Shown here piece by piece: positions 1-7,909 of a stretch of 28,976 nucleotides of DNA. The position numbers were made by a program, and so were the translations under genes. Each line of letters begins with the position of its first letter. Position 1 is the stretch's first letter. A model generated the notes under the pieces. That model searched no databases. It was not told where the DNA came from and saw only the letters and a program-made list of their open reading frames with translations. The DNA is from a virus: positions 1 to 28,976 of the IMG/VR virus record IMGVR_UViG_3300042884_000633; one strand, given 5' to 3'.

Positions 1-11
1 TGGCCCGACAC
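1..11. repeat. Left copy of 11-bp terminal direct repeat (candidate cos overhang)
   Basis: TGGCCCGACAC at the start of the window is repeated exactly as its last 11 bases. It lies 53 bp upstream of the small terminase start codon, where cos sits in lambda-like phages. A 5-bp inverted repeat (CGTGG, 7-nt centre, CCACG) spans the joined ends, centred on base 7, one base off the middle of the repeat. This would fit 5' cohesive ends that were filled in before sequencing. A plain assembly overlap is the alternative. Confidence 0.6.
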
Positions 12-57
12 CACGAAGGTTTTTCGTCGGGTCGAACAGAGGAAACAAGCAGTTTAG
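1..57 (+). CDS. 3' end of the HNH endonuclease gene, if the ends are joined
   Basis: If the last 11 bases of the window are overlaid on the first 11, the open frame of the HNH gene at the right end continues here in phase for 18 codons and stops at TAG (55-57), seven bases before the small terminase start. Nothing conserved is visible in these residues, which lie well past the HNH core, so they may simply be frame running through a cos-like site. The eight-C run at 28947-28954, just upstream, is a possible site of an indel error that would change this tail. Confidence 0.55.
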   Translation, partial: WPDTTKVFRRVEQRKQAV

Positions 58-63
58 CAAACT

Positions 64-612
64 ATGGCCTTAACCAACTCAGAACTGGGTTTGGCGCTCG
101 GCGTCACCGCGCAACGCATCTCGGTGCTTCGCCGCGAAGGCATGCCGACCGACAGCATCGACGCGGCTCGGGCGTGGCGGGAAGCCCGGGCGAACGTGCA
201 GCGGGCCGCGGCACCCAAAGCCGCACCGGCGCAGCTCGACGACGGCTCCCTGGCTGACACGATCAGCGAACATCGGACCTTGGTCAGTCGGGCGCGTGGA
301 GTCTGGCAGGCCGCGATGGAAGGGGGCGACCCGAACCAGGGGAAGTACCAGTCGAGTTATAACGCCTCGCTCAAGACGCTGGTCGCCCTCGAGGAAGAGC
401 AGGAGCGTCGGCTTATCCTGACGAAGGATTACATCTCGGCCAAGGAAGCCACCGAGGCCATGCGCGAGATGACGGCGGGCATCGTCAACCGACTCGATAA
501 ACTCGCCCTCGATGTCGCAGAAGGATGTAACCCCGAGAACCCTGCGAAGGCGGTGAAAGTGCTCGAGGCTTGGGTGCGCCGCGTGAAGGCCGACCTGTCC
601 ACCGATGAATAA
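64..612 (+). CDS. Terminase small subunit (Nu1-like)
   Basis: DNA-recognition subunit of the packaging motor, expected to bind near cos and load the large subunit. The protein has 182 aa, the usual size for the family. Residues about 5-38 form a helix-turn-helix of the Nu1/excisionase winged-helix type (SELGLALGV, then SQRIS-like recognition helix and the REGMPTDS wing), followed by a long helical region rich in Glu and Arg suited to oligomerisation. It is the first gene after the candidate cos and overlaps the large-subunit gene by 8 bp, the normal coupling for terminase pairs. No Shine-Dalgarno is seen; AGAGGAAA lies too far upstream of the ATG. Family assignment rests on domain pattern and position. 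Confidence 0.82.
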   Translation: MALTNSELGLALGVTAQRISVLRREGMPTDSIDAARAWREARANVQRAAAPKAAPAQLDDGSLADTISEHRTLVSRARGVWQAAMEGGDPNQGKYQSSYNASLKTLVALEEEQERRLILTKDYISAKEATEAMREMTAGIVNRLDKLALDVAEGCNPENPAKAVKVLEAWVRRVKADLSTDE

Positions 613-2392
613 GTCCGACCTCCTCCGCGTAGGCCGTGACGTGCTGCGTCCGTCCGACTCGGGCGACGTCGTCGAGTGGCTGGAGTCTAACGTCCACGCC
701 ATCCCTGACTCGCCGATGCCCGGGCCGTTCCGCTCCGACCGCACGCCTTGGGTGGCCGAGGCCCTACGCATCGCCGCCGATCCAGAGACCAAACTCCTCA
801 CCGTCCTGGCCAGCATCCAGTCCGGCAAGTCCCTCTTTGCGCGCCTGCTCACCTGTCACATCATCGCCAACGCTCCCGGGCCGACGATGGTGCTTCAGGC
901 CACCGACCCCGAGGCCAAGGACTTCGCCCTGCGTTACCTCCGCCCGGTCTGGAACAACTGCCCGCCGGTGAAGGCGCGTCTCTCTGGCGACGACCTCGAC
1001 CGATCGACGACGGCGGACTTCGACCGCATGACGCTTTACTGCCGCGGCATCTGGAACGAGGCCAACCTTCAGCGCCTGTCCCTGCGTTACACCATCGCCG
1101 ACGAGTGCTGGATGGCGCCGCCCGGACACTTGGCCGAACTGAGCGCGCGCGTGACGGCGTTCGGCTGGATGGGCAAACGCATCTTCCTATCCCAGGGCGG
1201 ACGGGCTGGGCAGGAGTTCCATCAGCTGCACGAGACGACCGACCAACGCGATTGGAACATGAGGTGCCCGAAGTGCGACCACCTTCAGCCGTGGGTCTGG
1301 GAACAGATCAGGTTCCCCGAGGATGCCAAGGCCACCGGCACATGGGACTTGCACAAGGTCAGCGTCGGCACGACCTACGAGTGCGCGGCCTGCCGCACGC
1401 TCCTGCCCGACACGAACGCCAGCCGCCTCGAGGCTAACGCCAGGGGAACCTTTGTAGCCACATCGGCCGCCGCTAACTCCGGGCACATCGGCCTGCATTG
1501 GAACAGCCTTGCGACGATGAGCTGGGGCGAGCTGGGCGTGCTGATGCTCAAGGCCAAGGAGTCTGTCGACCAATACGGCGACGAAGAGCCGCGGCGCATC
1601 TTTAAGCAGAAGCGGCTGGCGTTACCCTGGAGCGAAGAGGGCGGCGAGATGGTGGCCCTGGCGGAGGCCGCGAACTACAAGATGGCCGACCCTTGGGACG
1701 CCGAGGCCGCGATCACCCCGAAGGCCCGCGTCGTCGAGCAGAAGGACGCCGTGCCCGGGAGCATCCCTTTCCGCACGATGGGGGTCGACGTCCAGCGTGG
1801 CCACTTCTGGGTGACTGTGCGCCGCTGGGCCAAGACCGGGCATAGCCGCCTGATGGCCTTCGCCCGCATCGACTCATGGGGCAACGTCGAAGCGTTCGCC
1901 AAACAGCACGGCGTGCATCATGCCATGGTGCTCGTCGACTCCGGCGACAACACGACCGAGGTCTACCGCGAGACGGCCAAGCGGAACTGGAAGACGGCCA
2001 AGGGCTCAGGCTCCGACGACTTCGCCGTCACCGACAAGTCCGGCAACACGACCCGCCGCTTCTACTCCGAGAAGCAGTCCATCGTCGTCCCTGGCATCCC
2101 GCAGCGGGCCATCCTGATCGTGCACTCGGCGACCGCCGGCAAAGACCTCCTGCACGGCTTGAGGGCTCGCCGCGTCTGGAGCTATGCGCTGGACGCTACC
2201 CCCGAGTATGTCGAGCAGCTGAGCGCCGAAGTCCGCGTAAAGGACAAGCGAACCGGCAAGCCCATGTGGATACTTCCCCAGGGCAAGAAGGATAACCATG
2301 CCCTCGATACTGAAATCCTCGCCCTGCTGGCCGCTGTCCGCTGGGGCATCGCCGGGCGGGAAACTGCCGAAACCGACTTGCAACCGTCATGA
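605..2392 (+). CDS. Terminase large subunit, GpA family
   Basis: ATP-driven packaging motor and cos nuclease, acting at the portal vertex. The 595-aa protein has an N-terminal ATPase with a Walker A-like SIQSGKS (about 70-76) and a Walker B ending in YTIADE (about 162-167). A zinc-finger-like pair, CPKC then CAAC, separates it from the C-terminal nuclease. There the block GVDVQRG, a second acidic stretch (LVDSGDN) and a final NHALDTE supply likely metal-binding residues. Size and order match lambda gpA, whose family makes staggered cuts at cos, in line with the 11-nt terminal repeat here. The start overlaps the small-subunit gene by 8 bp. Confidence 0.93.
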   Translation: MNKSDLLRVGRDVLRPSDSGDVVEWLESNVHAIPDSPMPGPFRSDRTPWVAEALRIAADPETKLLTVLASIQSGKSLFARLLTCHIIANAPGPTMVLQATDPEAKDFALRYLRPVWNNCPPVKARLSGDDLDRSTTADFDRMTLYCRGIWNEANLQRLSLRYTIADECWMAPPGHLAELSARVTAFGWMGKRIFLSQGGRAGQEFHQLHETTDQRDWNMRCPKCDHLQPWVWEQIRFPEDAKATGTWDLHKVSVGTTYECAACRTLLPDTNASRLEANARGTFVATSAAANSGHIGLHWNSLATMSWGELGVLMLKAKESVDQYGDEEPRRIFKQKRLALPWSEEGGEMVALAEAANYKMADPWDAEAAITPKARVVEQKDAVPGSIPFRTMGVDVQRGHFWVTVRRWAKTGHSRLMAFARIDSWGNVEAFAKQHGVHHAMVLVDSGDNTTEVYRETAKRNWKTAKGSGSDDFAVTDKSGNTTRRFYSEKQSIVVPGIPQRAILIVHSATAGKDLLHGLRARRVWSYALDATPEYVEQLSAEVRVKDKRTGKPMWILPQGKKDNHALDTEILALLAAVRWGIAGRETAETDLQPS

Positions 2393-2417
2393 CCCTTGGC
2401 AGACTCTCCTCAAGGGT
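2392..2417 (+). other. Hairpin directly after the large terminase stop codon
   Basis: ACCCTTG (2392-2398) pairs with CAAGGGT (2411-2417), a 7-bp stem with a 12-nt loop starting inside the TGA stop codon. No T-tract follows, so it is not a standard intrinsic terminator; it may protect or process mRNA. The rest of the 113-bp gap to the next gene holds a C-rich stretch and the 21-bp start motif. Confidence 0.45.
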
Positions 2418-2484
2418 ACGCCGTTTAGTGTCGTGGGAGGAAGAGACCTATGGCGTGGGCTGGGCGGCGTACCCCCTCTCGGGC

Positions 2485-2505
2485 TTCCATTCTCGGCAAG
2501 TTTAA
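2485..2505 (+). promoter_or_regulatory. 21-bp start-proximal motif, copy 1 (before the gpW-like gene)
   Basis: Pattern TTCCAWT, four variable bases, GCAA, four variable bases, AA. This copy reads TTCCATT, TCGGCAAG, TTTAA in blocks and ends immediately before the ATG at 2506. Four further copies precede other virion genes. Nine of the 21 positions are the same in all five. Its job (promoter, translation signal or other) is not known. Confidence 0.6.
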
Positions 2506-2760
2506 ATGGCTCAAGGACTATTCATCGGCCTCACTGAATGCGAACTCCTTGCGATCAAGGAGAAGGCTGTCGCCCTAATTACTGAGGGGAAGACCCTCAT
2601 GAGTTACAGTGACAGCGGTTCGAGCGCCAGCCGCCAGATGGTTCTACCCGCCAAAGAAATGTTGAGCGAGGCTCTGTTCGCCCTGTCGAGGCTGGACCCT
2701 GCCACCTACGGCGCTCGTCGCACCATCGTCTCGACCGACTGGCAGAACCGTCAGGACTAA
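2506..2760 (+). CDS. gpW-like head-tail joining protein
   Basis: Small 84-aa protein lying between the large terminase and portal genes, exactly where lambda W sits. It shows an N-terminal helix (about residues 9-27), a short Ser-rich hairpin region (about 32-48) and a second helix (about 49-62), the alpha-beta-alpha layout of gpW. The lambda protein closes the filled head and provides the site for connector attachment. The C-terminal tail is longer and polar. The ATG directly follows motif copy 1. Identity comes from position and predicted fold rather than a diagnostic residue. Confidence 0.6.
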   Translation: MAQGLFIGLTECELLAIKEKAVALITEGKTLMSYSDSGSSASRQMVLPAKEMLSEALFALSRLDPATYGARRTIVSTDWQNRQD

Positions 2761-2766
2761 CTTTCC

Positions 2767-4293
2767 ATGGCCATCCGCAAGAAGATTAAGACCGTCAGCC
2801 TGCGTCCCAAGCCGGTGACGCCTGCCCCGACCGCCCCGCAGCCGCAGGCTTCCTACGGCGATTGGCAGAGCATCGGCGTGACGCGTGCCCGCCGTGCGGC
2901 CTACGGCGCTGAACCGCGTGACCTTCGCCGTGACCTGACCCCTTACGACCGCCTGACGATGGTCCGCAAGTGCCGCTGGGCCGAGCGTAACTCCGGCCTG
3001 TTCAAGCAAATCCTCGCGGACATCTGCCTCTACACCGTGGGCGACGGAATCAAGCCCCAGAGCCACGCGTCGACCCCTGAGATGCAGGAACGCTACGAGG
3101 CTTACTTCGCCGAGAAGGCCAAGCGCATCGACATCACGAACCGCTTCTCGTTCTACCAGGCTCAGTCCATCCTTCTCCGCGGCATGATCCGCGACGGTGA
3201 TTCCTTCGCCGCTAAGGTGCGTAACGGCGCCGGGGAAGCGAAACTCCAGCTGATGGAAGCCCACCGCGTCGGCGACCCTCTCGAAGGCAAGGTGCCCGAG
3301 GGTATGCACGACGGCATCCAGTTCGGTCCTTATGGCGAATACATCGCCGTGAACATCTACCGATCCGACGGCTCGTCCCGCCAGATCCTCGCTCAGTCGA
3401 TGATGATGGTGGTCGACCAGGAGTACGCATCCGGCGCCCGTGGCGTGCCCCTGCTCCAGCACTCCATCAACTCCATCCAGGACGAGATGGAAATCCTCGC
3501 CCTCGAGAAGCAGGCCGTGAAGGACAACGGCGACGTGACCCGCATCATCAAGAAGGCGGGCGGCATCATCGACGGCGACATGGCCAACGAACTAGGGGCG
3601 ACCGGCACAGGCTCCTACGCCAACCTCGCCAACACGATGGGCGGCAAACTCATCGCCCTTGAGCCCGGGGAGGACATGACGTCCTTCCAGAGCAACCGCC
3701 CCAACGCCACCTTCACCGGCTTCCTCGCGGCGCTCGAACGCGACATCTCCCAAGGCGTCCTGCCTTACGAGTTTGTCGGTGACTCCTCCAAGCTCGGCGG
3801 CGCCACCGTTCGCCTCATTACCGCCAAGGCTGGCCGCGTCTTCTCGAAGTATCAGACCATCATGATTGAGAACTTCTGCGTTCCGACGTGGGGTTACATC
3901 ATCGGCCAAGGCATCGCCGCCGGCGAACTGCCTGACGACCCGGACTGGAACCGCGTCTCCTGGACGACCCCGAAGTCCGTCACCGTCGACGCTGGCCGAG
4001 AAGCCGCGAACGACCGGGCCGACGTCGAGATGGGCCTGCTGTCCATGTCTGAGCTCTACGCCCAGCGCGGCCTAGACTTCCGCACCGAAATGGCCAAGCG
4101 GGCTTCCGACATGGTCCACATCAAGGACTTGGCCGAACAATACGGCATCCCGTTTGAACTGCTGTTCCGTCCGTCCAACACCCCGGTCGGCACGATCAGC
4201 GGCGATGTCATGGAAGGCCCCGAGTCCCCCGAGATGGAGGACGAACCCGCTGACCAGGAAGAGCCCGAATCCGAAGACCAACCCAACTCCTAA
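2767..4293 (+). CDS. Portal protein, lambda gpB family
   Basis: Dodecameric ring at the packaging vertex through which DNA enters and leaves. The 508-aa length is close to lambda gpB (533). Family hallmarks are visible: the N-terminal block with RDLTPYDR and RKCRWAERNSG, then VGDGIKP, the RDGDSFA segment and the helical region around LLQHSINSIQDEMEI. The C-terminal 40 residues are acidic and Pro-rich. The gene starts six bases after the gpW-like gene and ends four bases before the protease gene, so it belongs to the head operon. The leader ACTAACTTTCC has no Shine-Dalgarno. Confidence 0.93.
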   Translation: MAIRKKIKTVSLRPKPVTPAPTAPQPQASYGDWQSIGVTRARRAAYGAEPRDLRRDLTPYDRLTMVRKCRWAERNSGLFKQILADICLYTVGDGIKPQSHASTPEMQERYEAYFAEKAKRIDITNRFSFYQAQSILLRGMIRDGDSFAAKVRNGAGEAKLQLMEAHRVGDPLEGKVPEGMHDGIQFGPYGEYIAVNIYRSDGSSRQILAQSMMMVVDQEYASGARGVPLLQHSINSIQDEMEILALEKQAVKDNGDVTRIIKKAGGIIDGDMANELGATGTGSYANLANTMGGKLIALEPGEDMTSFQSNRPNATFTGFLAALERDISQGVLPYEFVGDSSKLGGATVRLITAKAGRVFSKYQTIMIENFCVPTWGYIIGQGIAAGELPDDPDWNRVSWTTPKSVTVDAGREAANDRADVEMGLLSMSELYAQRGLDFRTEMAKRASDMVHIKDLAEQYGIPFELLFRPSNTPVGTISGDVMEGPESPEMEDEPADQEEPESEDQPNS

Positions 4294-4297
4294 CTTT

Positions 4298-5083
4298 ATG
4301 CGTTTCCTCACCAACGGACTGTCGGGCCGCGAGCCCCTTCTCATCGACCCGACCAAGGCGAAAGACCACGCTGTCCTCGCCGAGAAGTTCGGCTTCACGG
4401 ATATGCTCGCGCAGCTCTTCGGCGTGGCTCCCAAGCCCTACGTCGTGGACGGCATCGGCATCATCCCGGTCGTCGGCGTGATCGGCAAGGGCCTGTCTCC
4501 TCTCGAAAAGATGATGGGCGCCGTGGACGTGAACGAAATCTCCGAGGCTCTGGACGCGTTCGCCGCCAGCCCCGAGGTCGAGAAGGTCGCCCTGCAAATC
4601 TCCTCCCCTGGTGGCACGGTCACCGGCGTCGAGGAACTCGCCAACAAGGTCCGCTCCTTCGGCAAGCCTACCCTCGCCTACACCGACTCAGAAATGGCCT
4701 CCGCCGCCTATTGGATTGGCTCCGCTGCCGACCGCGTCGTCGCCAGCCCCTCCAGCACCGTCGGCTCCATCGGAGTCTACATGGCCATCCCTGACTACTC
4801 CGAAGCCGCCAAGATGGCTGGTATCAAGATGGTCGTAATCAAGTCCGGCAAGTTCAAGGGCGCTGGCATCGAAGGCACGTCCCTCGACGAAGGCCAACTC
4901 GGCAACCTTCAGGCTGGCGTCGACACGATCCACGCCGAGTTCAAGGAAGCCGTGAACATGAAGCGCAAGATGGTGAAGGCCGAGGCCATGGAAGGCCAGG
5001 TCTTCTCCGGCAAGCAGGCCGCCGCCCAGGGCTTGGTCACGGGCTTGGCCGACTCTTTCAACGACGCCCTGCGTTCGTTCTAA
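4298..5083 (+). CDS. Prohead protease, S49 (SppA/ClpP-fold) family, gpC-like
   Basis: Capsid-maturation protease expected to digest scaffold and portal N-termini inside the prohead. The 261-aa protein carries the S49 core: SSPGG (about 102-106), the nucleophile Ser135 in MASAAYW, TVGSIGV (about 154-160), and a Lys-rich KSGKFKG (about 182-188) that should hold the catalytic Lys. The ATG at 4298 is chosen because it follows the portal stop by four bases and the frame upstream is the shadow of the portal gene. Lambda C carries its scaffold nested in its own C-terminus; here the scaffold is a separate downstream gene and the protease is correspondingly short. Confidence 0.88.
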   Translation: MRFLTNGLSGREPLLIDPTKAKDHAVLAEKFGFTDMLAQLFGVAPKPYVVDGIGIIPVVGVIGKGLSPLEKMMGAVDVNEISEALDAFAASPEVEKVALQISSPGGTVTGVEELANKVRSFGKPTLAYTDSEMASAAYWIGSAADRVVASPSSTVGSIGVYMAIPDYSEAAKMAGIKMVVIKSGKFKGAGIEGTSLDEGQLGNLQAGVDTIHAEFKEAVNMKRKMVKAEAMEGQVFSGKQAAAQGLVTGLADSFNDALRSF

Positions 5084-5104
5084 TTCCATTAACCGCAAAT
5101 CTAA
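5084..5104 (+). promoter_or_regulatory. 21-bp start-proximal motif, copy 2 (before the scaffold gene)
   Basis: Blocks TTCCATT, AACCGCAA, ATCTAA fill the whole intergenic space except one base, beginning right after the protease stop codon and ending two bases before the ATG at 5106. Sixteen of 21 positions match copy 1. Confidence 0.55.
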
Positions 5105-5105
5105 G

Positions 5106-5546
5106 ATGACCATCGAAGAGCAACTCCTCGCCGCCACCGCCGCCGTTTCTGGCCTCACCGCCGAACGCGACGACCTCCGCACCATTGTCGAGAAGATGAC
5201 GGTCGGCGTCTCTGCCGAACTCGAAAGCCTCAAGGTCGAAGCCGCGTCCAAGGACGCCAAGCTCGCCGAGCTGACCGCCGCCCTCGAAGTGGCCGTCAAG
5301 GAGTCCGAGTCCTTCAAGGCCCTCGTCGCCGAGCACGAAGCCAGCAAGGTCAGCGCCTCCAAGGAAGCCGCCAAGATCGTGGCCTCCGTCGGCGTCTCCC
5401 CGGTCGAACTCAGCCCCGCGGATGGCAAGCCCACCGCCGAAGCCGTTGACCACCTCGCGACCTTCATGTCCCTGCCCGTCGGCAGCAAAGAGCGCAACGA
5501 ATACTTCGCCGCCCACCGCAACGCCATCATCAAGGCTTGCATCTAA
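5106..5546 (+). CDS. Capsid scaffold protein (Nu3-like)
   Basis: A 146-aa, highly charged, largely helical protein directly between the protease and the major capsid gene, the scaffold position. Residues about 15-85 form heptad-rich coiled coil with alternating Glu/Lys and Ala/Leu. The C-terminal part (about 105-146) is less charged and could bind capsid protein, as in lambda Nu3. It would guide capsid subunits into the prohead and then be removed by the S49 protease. No specific family motif is expected in scaffolds, so the call depends on coiled coil plus location. Preceded by motif copy 2. Confidence 0.72.
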   Translation: MTIEEQLLAATAAVSGLTAERDDLRTIVEKMTVGVSAELESLKVEAASKDAKLAELTAALEVAVKESESFKALVAEHEASKVSASKEAAKIVASVGVSPVELSPADGKPTAEAVDHLATFMSLPVGSKERNEYFAAHRNAIIKACI

Positions 5547-5580
5547 TTTCCCCTTAACCCTCACCCAATCATAACACATC

Positions 5581-6453
5581 ATGGCTAACTCCATCGTCGC
5601 CGCTCCCAGCATCCTCGCTGAAAGCGTCATCGCTTCCCTCAAGGGCAAGCTCCCGGCCCTCCGCGCCTTCTCGTCCGTCTTCACCGCTGCCGAATCCGGC
5701 GCCGGCAAGACGGTCCAGGTTCCGCTGATCGGCACCTCCACCGCCACCGAGTTCTCGACCGGCGGATATCTCACCCAGGACGACGCAACGATCACGGCCG
5801 CCAACGTAACCTTAAAACATTTTAAGGTTTCGAGCCGCTTCTCGCCCCTCGACGTCAAGATGTATGGCGCCCAGTTCCTCTCGAACGCCTTCGTCCCGAC
5901 CGCCGCCAACGCCCTCGCTGAAAAGTGCCTGGCTGAAATCGGCGCGCTCATCACGAACGCCAACTACGCTTCGTCCGTCGACACTGGCGCCGCGCTGACC
6001 TACGCTGAAGTCGTGACCGCCAAGGGCGTGCTCGACGCCGCCAAGGCCGCCGAGCCCCGCGCGTTCATCCTGAACAGCACCTACGCCAACGGCCTCCTGG
6101 GCGACGCTACCATCATCGGTAACTCCGTCCTCGGTGCTGGCATCCTGACCTCCGGCCAGATCGGTACCCTCGCCGGTGCCGCTGTCTACCAGTGGAACAG
6201 CCTCCCTGCGAACGCCGAAAACCTCGCTGGCTTCGCCTGCGGCGCTGACGCCATCGCCGTCGCCTCGGCCCTCCCGATGTCCGAAATCCCGGGCTTCGAA
6301 GTCGCCAACGCTGTCGACGCCGACACCGGCCTCGGCGTCCAGGTCCTCATGGGCCAGGAGCAGAGCGGTTACTACAACGTCACCGCCACGCTGCTCTTCG
6401 GTGCCGCTGTCGGTCGCGCGACCTCCCTCCACCGCCTCAAGACCGCCGCCTAA
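5581..6453 (+). CDS. Major capsid protein (HK97-fold expected)
   Basis: A 290-aa protein after the scaffold and before a strong terminator, the standard place of the main head subunit. Features include an N-terminal helical arm (residues 1-30), a beta-rich segment with GKTVQVPLIG (about 43-52), a long central helix, and a C-terminal region rich in Gly, Ala and Val. Codons are strongly biased to G/C at the third position, as expected for a highly expressed gene, except the AT-rich palindrome at 5810-5827. It is shorter than lambda gpE (341 aa), and no gpD-like decoration gene is visible between scaffold and capsid, so the head may lack a cementing protein. The 34-base leader is C/A-rich with a TTTCCCC stretch and no Shine-Dalgarno. 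Confidence 0.85.
   Translation: MANSIVAAPSILAESVIASLKGKLPALRAFSSVFTAAESGAGKTVQVPLIGTSTATEFSTGGYLTQDDATITAANVTLKHFKVSSRFSPLDVKMYGAQFLSNAFVPTAANALAEKCLAEIGALITNANYASSVDTGAALTYAEVVTAKGVLDAAKAAEPRAFILNSTYANGLLGDATIIGNSVLGAGILTSGQIGTLAGAAVYQWNSLPANAENLAGFACGADAIAVASALPMSEIPGFEVANAVDADTGLGVQVLMGQEQSGYYNVTATLLFGAAVGRATSLHRLKTAA
5810..5827. repeat. Perfect AT-rich inverted repeat inside the capsid gene
   Basis: CCTTAAAA and TTTTAAGG flank a two-base centre, giving an 8-bp perfect dyad. It encodes Thr-Leu-Lys-His-Phe-Lys-Val using TTA and AAA, unlike the surrounding C/G-ending codons. Could be an operator-like site or a chance result of the codons; no function is shown. Confidence 0.5.
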
Positions 6454-6475
6454 TAGCGGTCCAAGGCTCGAACGA

Positions 6476-6501
6476 GGCTCCCAGCAATGGGGGCCTTTTT
6501 T
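6476..6501 (+). terminator. Rho-independent terminator after the major capsid gene
   Basis: GGCTCCC (6476-6482) pairs with GGGGGCC (6489-6495), with one G-T pair and a six-base loop AGCAAT, followed by six Ts (6496-6501). This is the clearest terminator in the window. It would limit read-through from the head operon into the tail genes and give the capsid mRNA a stable 3' end. Confidence 0.88.
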
Positions 6502-6509
6502 GTGCCCCC

Positions 6510-6530
6510 TACCAATCCGGGCAAGTATAG
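6510..6530 (+). promoter_or_regulatory. 21-bp start-proximal motif, copy 3 (after the terminator)
   Basis: Blocks TACCAAT, CCGGGCAAG, TATAG lie nine bases after the terminator T-tract and end two bases before the ATG at 6532. A restart of transcription is expected here after the terminator, so this copy favours a promoter role. Confidence 0.6.
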
Positions 6531-6531
6531 G

Positions 6532-6912
6532 ATGAGCCTCTACGGAACCGAGTTTCTCAATGACGCCAAAGAGATGGTGGCGGACTTCGGCGTGGCCGGG
6601 TCGGCCAACTCTGGGGCCATCACCTTCTCATGCCTGATCTCCGACCCCGCCGTCTCGACCGTCCTCGAAGCAGGGGGGTATATGGAGCGGACCCAGTATA
6701 CGGTCAGGCTCCCCGCTGTAACGGCCTCCTGGAGCCAGCCAGACGGGTCTACGGGGGCATCGGCGGCCCTACTGTCCTCGGGTGCCCCCATCGCCTCCCT
6801 CGCCCAGGGGAAGAAGATCGTGGCCGGCGGGAAGACCGTCCGCATCACGACCCAGACCTACAAGCCCGGGTCGGCATGGATCACGCTCGTCGTCATCGAC
6901 GATAACCAGTAA
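6532..6912 (+). CDS. Head-tail connector, gpFII-like
   Basis: A 126-aa protein in the position of lambda FII, first gene after the capsid. It has an N-terminal helix (about 5-18), then beta-strands, including a segment ERTQYTVRLP and a C-terminal run with GGKTVRITT and WITLVVIDD, similar in layout to the small FII beta barrel. It would seal the head and dock the tail. The ATG at 6532 is preferred over an in-frame ATG at 6487 because the latter lies inside the terminator hairpin and the former follows motif copy 3. Assignment is by size, layout and order. Confidence 0.5.
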   Translation: MSLYGTEFLNDAKEMVADFGVAGSANSGAITFSCLISDPAVSTVLEAGGYMERTQYTVRLPAVTASWSQPDGSTGASAALLSSGAPIASLAQGKKIVAGGKTVRITTQTYKPGSAWITLVVIDDNQ

Positions 6913-6917
6913 CCCCT

Positions 6918-7907
6918 GTGGTCAAGGTCGTCATCGAGCCCAAGTCCTACGCGGACTTCATGGCGGCCATCCAGAAGTACGCCTCTAAGTCCAAGCAGAC
7001 CCTACGAGACGCGGCGCTGGAACAGGCCGCCTTGGCTTGCAGTGACGCGGCGACCTTTACCCCTCCCCTGGCTAAGGGCGGGGGTGACGGCCTTTCCAAA
7101 GCCGCAAAGAACGCAGGCGAACAGGCCATCGACCGAGACGTCGGCAAGGTAGTCGTCCCAATGTCTGGCGGCACGAAGGACACCCAGCGTGCCCGGGTGG
7201 TCAAGCGCCTCGGCTCCCTAGCCCTTACGGATAACGCCTCGTTGTTCTGGAAAGTTGCGGCCAAGAACTCGCCTATCCTTAACAGCAACGGCTTCCTGGC
7301 CCGGATGCTCTCTGACCGTTACAACGGCTTTGGAACTGTCTGGGGCTTCAAGAAGCTGCGGAACTACTTTAACCGCATCGGGACTAAGGTCGCCAATCAA
7401 TCTCTTAATCAAGCCAGCCTTCAGTCCATCGGAGAAATCCACTCGGCTTTTAAGCCTGTCTATCAGCGCGAGGGAGGAAGGCTATGGAAGTCAGGCCGCA
7501 ATGTCAGCGGCATCTCTCCAATGAACAGGTTTGTGGCCGAAGAGAAAGGCGACTTAGACCGCTACGTCATGCAGCGCCAGAAGACGGTCGGGGCTATCAA
7601 GTCAGGCTGGGCGATGGCTCTGCGTACCCTGCCCAAGCCTGTCATCAACGGCGTGCCAAAAGACTATGGCGTCAAACTGCTGAACGCAGGCTGGATCACG
7701 CGCCACAAAAGCGTGCAGGGAAAGAACACCATCTCGTCTTCAGCTAAGGACGTCGACATCATCATCTTTAACGCCGACGGCAACACCAACGGCATAGCCG
7801 ATCAGGCTAACACCCTTGGGCTTGTCTACGGCAACCGTGTCAAACAGATGCCCGCCCGCGTCCGACGATTGCTTCAGCAGGACGTCGACTCATTTAACAA
7901 GAAATAA
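6918..7907 (+). CDS. Putative tail-completion / minor tail protein (gpZ position)
   Basis: A 329-aa basic protein placed between the connector and the tail terminator, where lambda Z and HK97 gp10-type proteins are found. The N-terminal region (about 1-120) has the helical and beta pattern of a neck or tail-completion protein. The middle (about 120-230) is rich in basic and aromatic residues, and the C-terminus (about 265-329) has strands such as DVDIIIFNADG and a final helix. It is much longer than lambda gpZ (192 aa), so there may be an added domain. The start is GTG at 6918, five bases after the previous stop. Function is inferred from synteny only. Confidence 0.4.
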   Translation: MVKVVIEPKSYADFMAAIQKYASKSKQTLRDAALEQAALACSDAATFTPPLAKGGGDGLSKAAKNAGEQAIDRDVGKVVVPMSGGTKDTQRARVVKRLGSLALTDNASLFWKVAAKNSPILNSNGFLARMLSDRYNGFGTVWGFKKLRNYFNRIGTKVANQSLNQASLQSIGEIHSAFKPVYQREGGRLWKSGRNVSGISPMNRFVAEEKGDLDRYVMQRQKTVGAIKSGWAMALRTLPKPVINGVPKDYGVKLLNAGWITRHKSVQGKNTISSSAKDVDIIIFNADGNTNGIADQANTLGLVYGNRVKQMPARVRRLLQQDVDSFNKK

Positions 7908-7909
7908 CC

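Noticed and set aside
79-852. Long minus-strand open frame (257 codons) opposite the terminase genes, and many similar ones across the window
   Set aside because: They mirror GC-rich plus-strand genes, have Arg/Gly-rich low-quality translations and no leaders; the plus-strand frames have clear families.
2298-2537. Plus-strand frame of 79 codons covering the gap after the large terminase
   Set aside because: Runs out of frame through the terminase end and over the 21-bp motif; no family features or leader.
6487-6531. N-terminal extension of the connector protein from an ATG at 6487
   Set aside because: That ATG is inside the terminator hairpin; the ATG at 6532 follows the shared 21-bp motif.
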